A DNA stretch of 64,000 nucleotides from Spirochaetaceae bacterium. Lineage in GTDB: Bacteria > Spirochaetota > Spirochaetia > SZUA-6 > Bin103. Numbering within the stretch: position 1 is the first letter of the stretch; each line of letters opens with the position of its first letter. The notes beneath the pieces are model-generated. The model was not told the origin of the DNA. It did no database searches and saw only the letters and a list, made by a program, of their open reading frames with translations. Positions 59,537 through 64,000 of this stretch are shown here, piece by piece. Both the position numbers and the translations under genes were made by a program. The DNA lies in the NCBI GenBank assembly GCA_028820215.1, contig JAPPKD010000056.1, forward strand, positions 1 to 64,000. The letters run 5' to 3'.

Positions 59537-60514
59537 GTGCCCCGGCCGATGATGGTCGTGAGCACCGCCAACGGAGCGGTCGGCATCCGGGATGCCATGG
59601 CGGTCCTGCGCGACGGCGGATCGGCGCTCGACGCCGTGGAGGCGGGAACGCGCCGGGTCGAGTTGAACGCGCGCGACCACACCGTCGGACTCGGCGGCCT
59701 GCCGAACGTCATCGGCGAGGTGCGCCTCGACGCCAGCATCATGGACGGCCGCACGCTGCGCGCCGGCGCGGTCGGCTCGGTGCGCGGCATCCTGCACGCC
59801 ATCACCCTGGCGCGCCGCGTCATGGAGCGCAGCCCGCACGTGCTCCTCGTCGCGGACGGGGCCGAGCGCTTCGCGCGCGAGATCGGCATGGAGGAGCGCG
59901 ATCTGCTGACCGAGGAAGCCGCATCGCGCTGGCGGGAGGGGCTCGCGCACCGCCACCCCGACGTCGATCCCGACGGGATCGCCGGCCGCGACCGGCTGTT
60001 GGATCTGGTCGGCGGCGCGCGGGACGCCATGCGCGGCTGGGACCCGCCGGGCGCGGAGGAGCCGCCCAGTCCGAAGGACCCGCACGGCACGGTCAACTTC
60101 CTGGCCCTGGACCACGACGGCAACCTGGCCAGCGCGGTCAGCACTAGCGGCTACCCGTGGGGGTACCCCGGCCGGCTCGGAGACTCGCCGATCATCGGCG
60201 CGGGCGGCTACGCGGACAACCGCTGGGGCGCCGCGGCCTCGACCGGGACCGGCGAGGTCGTGCTGAGGACCCTGACCACCCGCAGTGTGGTGCTCTACCT
60301 GCGCACCGGCATGTCGCTCGCCGACGCCATGACCACCGCGCTGGCCGACCTCCGCGACCTGGACGATCCGCTGGCCGGGCACATCGCCGTGATCGCCCTG
60401 AGTCCCTCAGGCGAGCATGCCGGATACTCGTACCGAAGCGGCGAGCACTACGTGTACCTGGATGACGCCATGGCCGAGCCGGCAACCGCCGACATGGTGC
60501 AGTTGCGGCTCTGA
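59537..60514 (+). CDS. Isoaspartyl peptidase/L-asparaginase (Ntn hydrolase)
   Basis: The 325-residue protein reads from GTG 59537 (ATG 59549 is an alternative). The catalytic Thr185 lies in DPHGTVNFLALD, exposed by self-cleavage after Gly184. Substrate-binding GYPWGYPGRLGDSPIIGAGGYADN and GEVVLRTLTTRSV follow. It belongs to the N4-(beta-N-acetylglucosaminyl)-asparaginase/isoaspartyl peptidase group and removes Asn-linked groups or L-Asn amide. It lacks a signal peptide. It follows the TA region and precedes the surface protein by 58 bp. Confidence 0.9.
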   Translation: MPRPMMVVSTANGAVGIRDAMAVLRDGGSALDAVEAGTRRVELNARDHTVGLGGLPNVIGEVRLDASIMDGRTLRAGAVGSVRGILHAITLARRVMERSPHVLLVADGAERFAREIGMEERDLLTEEAASRWREGLAHRHPDVDPDGIAGRDRLLDLVGGARDAMRGWDPPGAEEPPSPKDPHGTVNFLALDHDGNLASAVSTSGYPWGYPGRLGDSPIIGAGGYADNRWGAAASTGTGEVVLRTLTTRSVVLYLRTGMSLADAMTTALADLRDLDDPLAGHIAVIALSPSGEHAGYSYRSGEHYVYLDDAMAEPATADMVQLRL

Positions 60515-60572
60515 CTCGTCCGCCAGAGCCGTCGAGGATGTCCGCCGGCGGAGGATCGCGGTAGCATCCGGC

Positions 60573-63443
60573 ATGAGCAAGGCTTGGGGCGCACGCAACC
60601 TGACCGGTCTTTTCTTCCTGCCGGCGCTCACGGCCCTGCTGGCGTTCACGGCCGCAGCAGCATGGGCTGAGCCCGTCCACGAGGCGCCCGCGGTCTCCTC
60701 GATCACCGTCGTCTCCTCCCCGGCGAGGGGCGATACCTACGAACTCGGGGAGATCATCGAGGTAGCAGTCGAGTTCGACATCGCGGTGACGGTAACCGGC
60801 AGTCCTCAGATGGCGCTGACGATCGGGAGTCACACGCGACAGGCGACCTTTTCCCGATTGGATGGCCAGTCCCTGTACTTCTCCTACGACGTGCACGAGG
60901 AGGACCGTGACGAGAACGGGATCGCCGTCCCGGCCAACGCTCTGTCACTCGAAAGCGGGACCATCACGGCCGACGACGGCACCATCGACGCCGATCTGAA
61001 GCACGCGGCGGCCGCCGCCGAGCACGGCAGCAAGGTGAACGGCAGCCTGTTCTCGCCACCCTCGGTGAGAAGTATCACCATCGAGTCCTCCCCGGCCAGG
61101 GATGACACCTACGAACTCGGAGAAACGATTGCGGCGATCGCTCGGTTCGACCGAGTGGTGACGGCAACCGGCAGGGTCCAGTTGGCGCTGACCATCGGAA
61201 CCGAGACACGGCACGCGACGGCCTACGGATGGGGCGGCCACAGTCACCCGTCTCTGTACTTCAGCTACACCGTGCAGGAAGCGGACCGCGACGAGGACGG
61301 GATCAGTATCGCCGCCAACGCCCTAGCCCTCGACGCCGGAACCATCAAGGGACCCGACGGCACCACCGACGCCGACCTGACGCACACCGCGGTAGCCGAC
61401 GACGGCGGCAGCAAGGTGAACGGCAGCCTGTTCTCACCGCCGGCGGTAGAGAGCATCTCCTGGGTCTCCACTCCGACGAGGGACGACACCTACGAACTCG
61501 GAGAGCCGATCGAACTGATGGTCCAGTTCGACAGAGTGGTCACGGCGACCGGCGGAGCCCGGCTGGCGCTGACCATCGGAACGGAGACACGGCACGCCAC
61601 CGCCATGGGATGGGGCAGTTCCTCCGGCCTGTTCTTCGACTACACCGTGCAGGAGAAGGACCGCGACGACGACGGCATCAGTATCGCCGCCAACGCGCTG
61701 GCCCTCGCCGGCGGCACCGTCAAGGGCCCCGACGGCACCACCGACGCCGACCTGACGCACGATGCGGTAGCAGCCGAACACGACAGGAAGGTGGACGGCG
61801 GCCTGGTGTCGCCGGCGGCGGTGAAGCGCATCGACGTGATGTCGTCCCGAGCGGGGGATGACACCTACGAACTCGGGGAAGAGATCCAGGTCTGGGTGGA
61901 GTTCGACAAAGCGGTGACGGTGAGCGGCAGTCCCCAGGTTGCACTGACCATCGGGGCCGAGACTCGGTACGCCGTCCACGACAGCTCGTTCGGCCGTCAT
62001 GCCCACTTCAGCTATACGGTGCAGGAGGGCGACCGGGACGACGACGGCATCGCCGCCAACGCGCTGGCCCTCGCCGGCGGCACCGTCAAGGGGCCCGACG
62101 GCACCACCGACGCCGACCTGACGCACGATGCGGTAGCAGCCGAACACAACAGGAAGGTGGACGGCAACCGCGATGTCGCGCCGCCGCGGGTGAGGGACAT
62201 CTACCTGGACTCCTCTCCAGCGCGAGGTGACACCTACCAACTGGGTGAGACCATCAAGGTGGAAGTCGAGTTCGACAAAGCGGTGAAGACAACCGGTGAG
62301 CCCCGGCTAGCGCTGGCTATCGGAACGCGGACGCGGCACGCGACCCACTACGGATGGAGCAGTCACTCTCTGCTCTTCCAGTACACCGTCCAGGCGGGGG
62401 ATCGTGACGAGGACGGCATCAGCATCCCGGCCAACGCGCTGGCCCTCTTCGGCCGAACCATCACGGCCGCCGACGGCACGACCGCCGCGGATCTCACGCA
62501 CGAGGCGGTGTCCCCCGAGGGGGCCGGCAAAGTGAACGGCAGCGATGTCACGCCACCGCGGGTGATGGCCATCCGCTTCGGCTACTCCACACCAGCGCGG
62601 GGTGGCACGTACGAGCTGGGCGAGACGGTTGAAGTGGAAGTTGAGTTCGATAGGGCGGTGACGGCAACCGGCGATCCCCAGGTGGCGCTGACCGTCGGGG
62701 CCGAGACGCGGCACGCGGCCTTCAGAGGCTGGGGCGGGCATCATTTGAGCTTTGCCTACACCGTGCAACAGGGGGATCGCGACGAGGACGGCATCAGCAT
62801 TCCCGCCAACGCGCTGGCCCTCAATGGCGGATCCATCACAGCCGCTGACGGCACGACCGCCGCGGATCTGGCGCACGGGATGGTAGCCGCCGACGGCGAC
62901 CGCAAGGTGGACGGCAGCCTGGCATCGCCGCCGGGAGTGACACACATCTACATCGGCGACTCCCCCGCGAGGGGTAACACCTATCAACTGGGAGAGGCAA
63001 TTCGGGTGGGAGTCCACTTCGACAAGGTGGTGAAAGTGACCGGAAGCCCTCAGGTCGAGCTGACCATCGGGGCCGAGACCCGGTACGCGACCCACTCCAC
63101 GAGGTGGGGAGACGACCGTTACGTGGACTTCAGCTACGTCGTGCAGGAGGGCGACCAGGATGAGGACGGGATCAGCATCCCGGCCAACGCGCTGGCGCTC
63201 AACGGCGGATCCATCACGGCCACCGACGGCACGACCCACGCTGACCTGACGCACGCGGCGGTCGGCCCGAAACGCGACAGGAAGGTTGACGGCAGCAGCG
63301 ACGTCATTCCGCCGCGGGTGGCGGCCATCCACTTCGACTCCTCCCCGGCGCGGGGTGACACCTACGAACTGGGGGAAACGGTCGAAGTGGTCGTCACGTT
63401 CGACGGGGGGTGGAGTCAACCGGCGATCCCCGAGTTGCGCTGA
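60573..63443 (+). CDS. Secreted tandem-repeat surface protein, part before the frameshift
   Basis: From ATG 60573, after a signal peptide (LTGLFFLPALTALLAFTAAAAWA), the protein consists of ~124-residue units. Each has SSPARGDTYELGE, then V-x-V-x-F-D-x-AVTxTGxPQxALTIG, then FSYTVQEGDRDEDGISI, then ANALALxGGTI and DGTTxADLTH. Eight unit starts lie in this part. The pattern is that of calcium/Ig-like surface repeats in large bacterial adhesins. The frame breaks at a G6 tract (63405-63410), where one C is missing compared with the other units (FDGAV becomes FDGGWSQ), giving an early stop at 63443. The protein is probably secreted or cell-surface; binding partner unknown. Confidence 0.88.
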   Translation: MSKAWGARNLTGLFFLPALTALLAFTAAAAWAEPVHEAPAVSSITVVSSPARGDTYELGEIIEVAVEFDIAVTVTGSPQMALTIGSHTRQATFSRLDGQSLYFSYDVHEEDRDENGIAVPANALSLESGTITADDGTIDADLKHAAAAAEHGSKVNGSLFSPPSVRSITIESSPARDDTYELGETIAAIARFDRVVTATGRVQLALTIGTETRHATAYGWGGHSHPSLYFSYTVQEADRDEDGISIAANALALDAGTIKGPDGTTDADLTHTAVADDGGSKVNGSLFSPPAVESISWVSTPTRDDTYELGEPIELMVQFDRVVTATGGARLALTIGTETRHATAMGWGSSSGLFFDYTVQEKDRDDDGISIAANALALAGGTVKGPDGTTDADLTHDAVAAEHDRKVDGGLVSPAAVKRIDVMSSRAGDDTYELGEEIQVWVEFDKAVTVSGSPQVALTIGAETRYAVHDSSFGRHAHFSYTVQEGDRDDDGIAANALALAGGTVKGPDGTTDADLTHDAVAAEHNRKVDGNRDVAPPRVRDIYLDSSPARGDTYQLGETIKVEVEFDKAVKTTGEPRLALAIGTRTRHATHYGWSSHSLLFQYTVQAGDRDEDGISIPANALALFGRTITAADGTTAADLTHEAVSPEGAGKVNGSDVTPPRVMAIRFGYSTPARGGTYELGETVEVEVEFDRAVTATGDPQVALTVGAETRHAAFRGWGGHHLSFAYTVQQGDRDEDGISIPANALALNGGSITAADGTTAADLAHGMVAADGDRKVDGSLASPPGVTHIYIGDSPARGNTYQLGEAIRVGVHFDKVVKVTGSPQVELTIGAETRYATHSTRWGDDRYVDFSYVVQEGDQDEDGISIPANALALNGGSITATDGTTHADLTHAAVGPKRDRKVDGSSDVIPPRVAAIHFDSSPARGDTYELGETVEVVVTFDGGWSQPAIPELR

Positions 63444-64000
63444 CCATCGGAACGCAAACGCGGTACGCGACCTCTTCTGGGTGGGGCAGCAACTCTCTGT
63501 ACTTCAGCTACACCGTGCAGGAGGGGGACCGGGATGAGGACGGGATCAGCATCCCGGCCAACGCGCTGGTGCTGAGCGGCGGAACCATCACGGCCCCCGA
63601 CGGCACGACGCCCGCCGACCTGACACACGCGGCGGTCGCCGCCGACGGCGGCAGCAAGGTGAACGGCAGCCTGGTCGCGCCGCCGCGCGTGAGAGACATC
63701 TCCTTCTTTTTCCCAGGACGGAGTGACACCTGGGCACGGGGGGAGACGATCGAGGTCAAAGTCGCGTTCAACAGGACAGTGACGGTGACCGGCACCCCCC
63801 GGTTGGCGCTGACCATCGGAGCGAAGACGCGGCACGCGGTCTTCTCCGGATCGTGGAGGGAGTATGCGGACTTCAGCTACGTAGTGCAGGAGGATGACCG
63901 TGATGACGACGGGATCAGCATCCCGGCCAACTCGCTGGTGCTGAACGGCGGAACCATCACGGCGGCGGACGGCGTGACCGACGCTGACCTGACGCACGCG
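60691..64000 (+). repeat. Nine tandem ~372-bp protein-coding repeats
   Basis: Unit starts are near 60691, 61060, 61447, 61819, 62188, 62561, 62935, 63316 and 63688, spacing 369-387 bp. Adjacent units share long near-identical stretches around the TYELGE, ALTIG and DGISI segments, so the array can recombine. The ninth unit is truncated by the window end. Confidence 0.88.
63412..64000 (+). pseudogene. Continuation of the repeat protein after the frameshift, runs off the window
   Basis: In the frame resumed after the G6 tract, codons read VESTGDPRVALTIG and continue with the same repeat pattern (FSYTVQEGDRDEDGISI, ANALVLSGGTI; then a ninth unit beginning VRDISFFFPGRSDTWARGETIEV). The frame is open to 64000. 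The whole gene would be intact if one base were restored at 63405-63410. Confidence 0.82.

Noticed and set aside
60691..64000. CRISPR-like repeats
   Set aside because: Units are ~372 bp, protein-coding and in frame; no short direct repeats with unique spacers.

Overview
The window is GC-rich bacterial DNA with tightly packed, often translationally coupled genes, frequent GTG/TTG starts and good Shine-Dalgarno sites. No rRNA, tRNA or universal marker gene is present, so the phylum cannot be fixed. Several phytanoyl-CoA-dioxygenase-like proteins, Gfo/Idh/MocA, SDR and C45 enzymes, an Opp-type importer, many toxin-antitoxin genes and repetitive surface proteins resemble genomes of uncultured marine, host-associated or soil lineages. 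That is inference from gene content only.

Layout. (1) 1-4.4 kb, minus strand: a YtrA-like operon (ABC ATPase, permease, GntR regulator, DUF2807/GIN protein, second ATPase, second permease) with a near-consensus promoter overlapped by an inverted repeat like the YtrA operator. (2) 4.6-13.8 kb: small-molecule metabolism (hydroxypyruvate-isomerase-like, phosphoribosyltransferase, zinc alcohol dehydrogenase, SelA-like PLP enzyme, beta-propeller, Gfo/Idh/MocA, FMN alpha-hydroxy-acid oxidase, PhyH dioxygenase, cupin), interrupted at 5.5-6.5 kb by toxin-antitoxin-type genes. (3) 14.3-19.4 kb, minus strand: secreted proteins and the remains of a diversity-generating retroelement (DGR): a secreted FGE-sulfatase protein with a variable-region-like C-terminus, a hairpin after it, a fragment of the accessory protein Avd, and an Asn(AAC)-rich template-repeat-like sequence. 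No reverse transcriptase is visible. (4) 19.6-22.7 kb: nucleotidyltransferase/XRE pair, then PhyH and SDR genes.

(5) 22.8-48.8 kb is a defence island. It opens with a frameshifted REase-HEPN-type gene and a complete IS1380-family element (15-bp ends, 5-bp TTCAG duplication). The core is a six-gene operon at 27.3-42.2 kb: a giant DruE-like helicase with a DUF1998/MZB-type C-terminus, a SNF2/DrmD-like helicase, an Eco57I-type adenine methyltransferase, a Septu-like PtuA ATPase and PtuB HNH nuclease, and a second, different HNH nuclease. Every junction overlaps or nearly overlaps. I know no named system with this exact composition, so it is the main candidate for an undescribed system. A decayed surface-protein gene separates it from a two-gene minus-strand unit: a 1500-residue Avs-like STAND NTPase with a Cap4-type nuclease N-terminus and an Abi_C-like protein.

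(6) 49.0-58.5 kb: C45 acyltransferase/hydrolase, Opp-type solute-binding protein, PL22-like propeller, two Opp-type permeases (no ATPase genes) and a large putative carbohydrate-active protein, consistent with import and processing of an oligomeric substrate. (7) 58.5-60.5 kb: Phd antitoxin, HigBA-like pair, isoaspartyl-peptidase/asparaginase. (8) 60.6 kb to the end: a secreted protein of about nine ~124-residue repeats, frameshifted at a G6 tract near 63.4 kb and running off the window.
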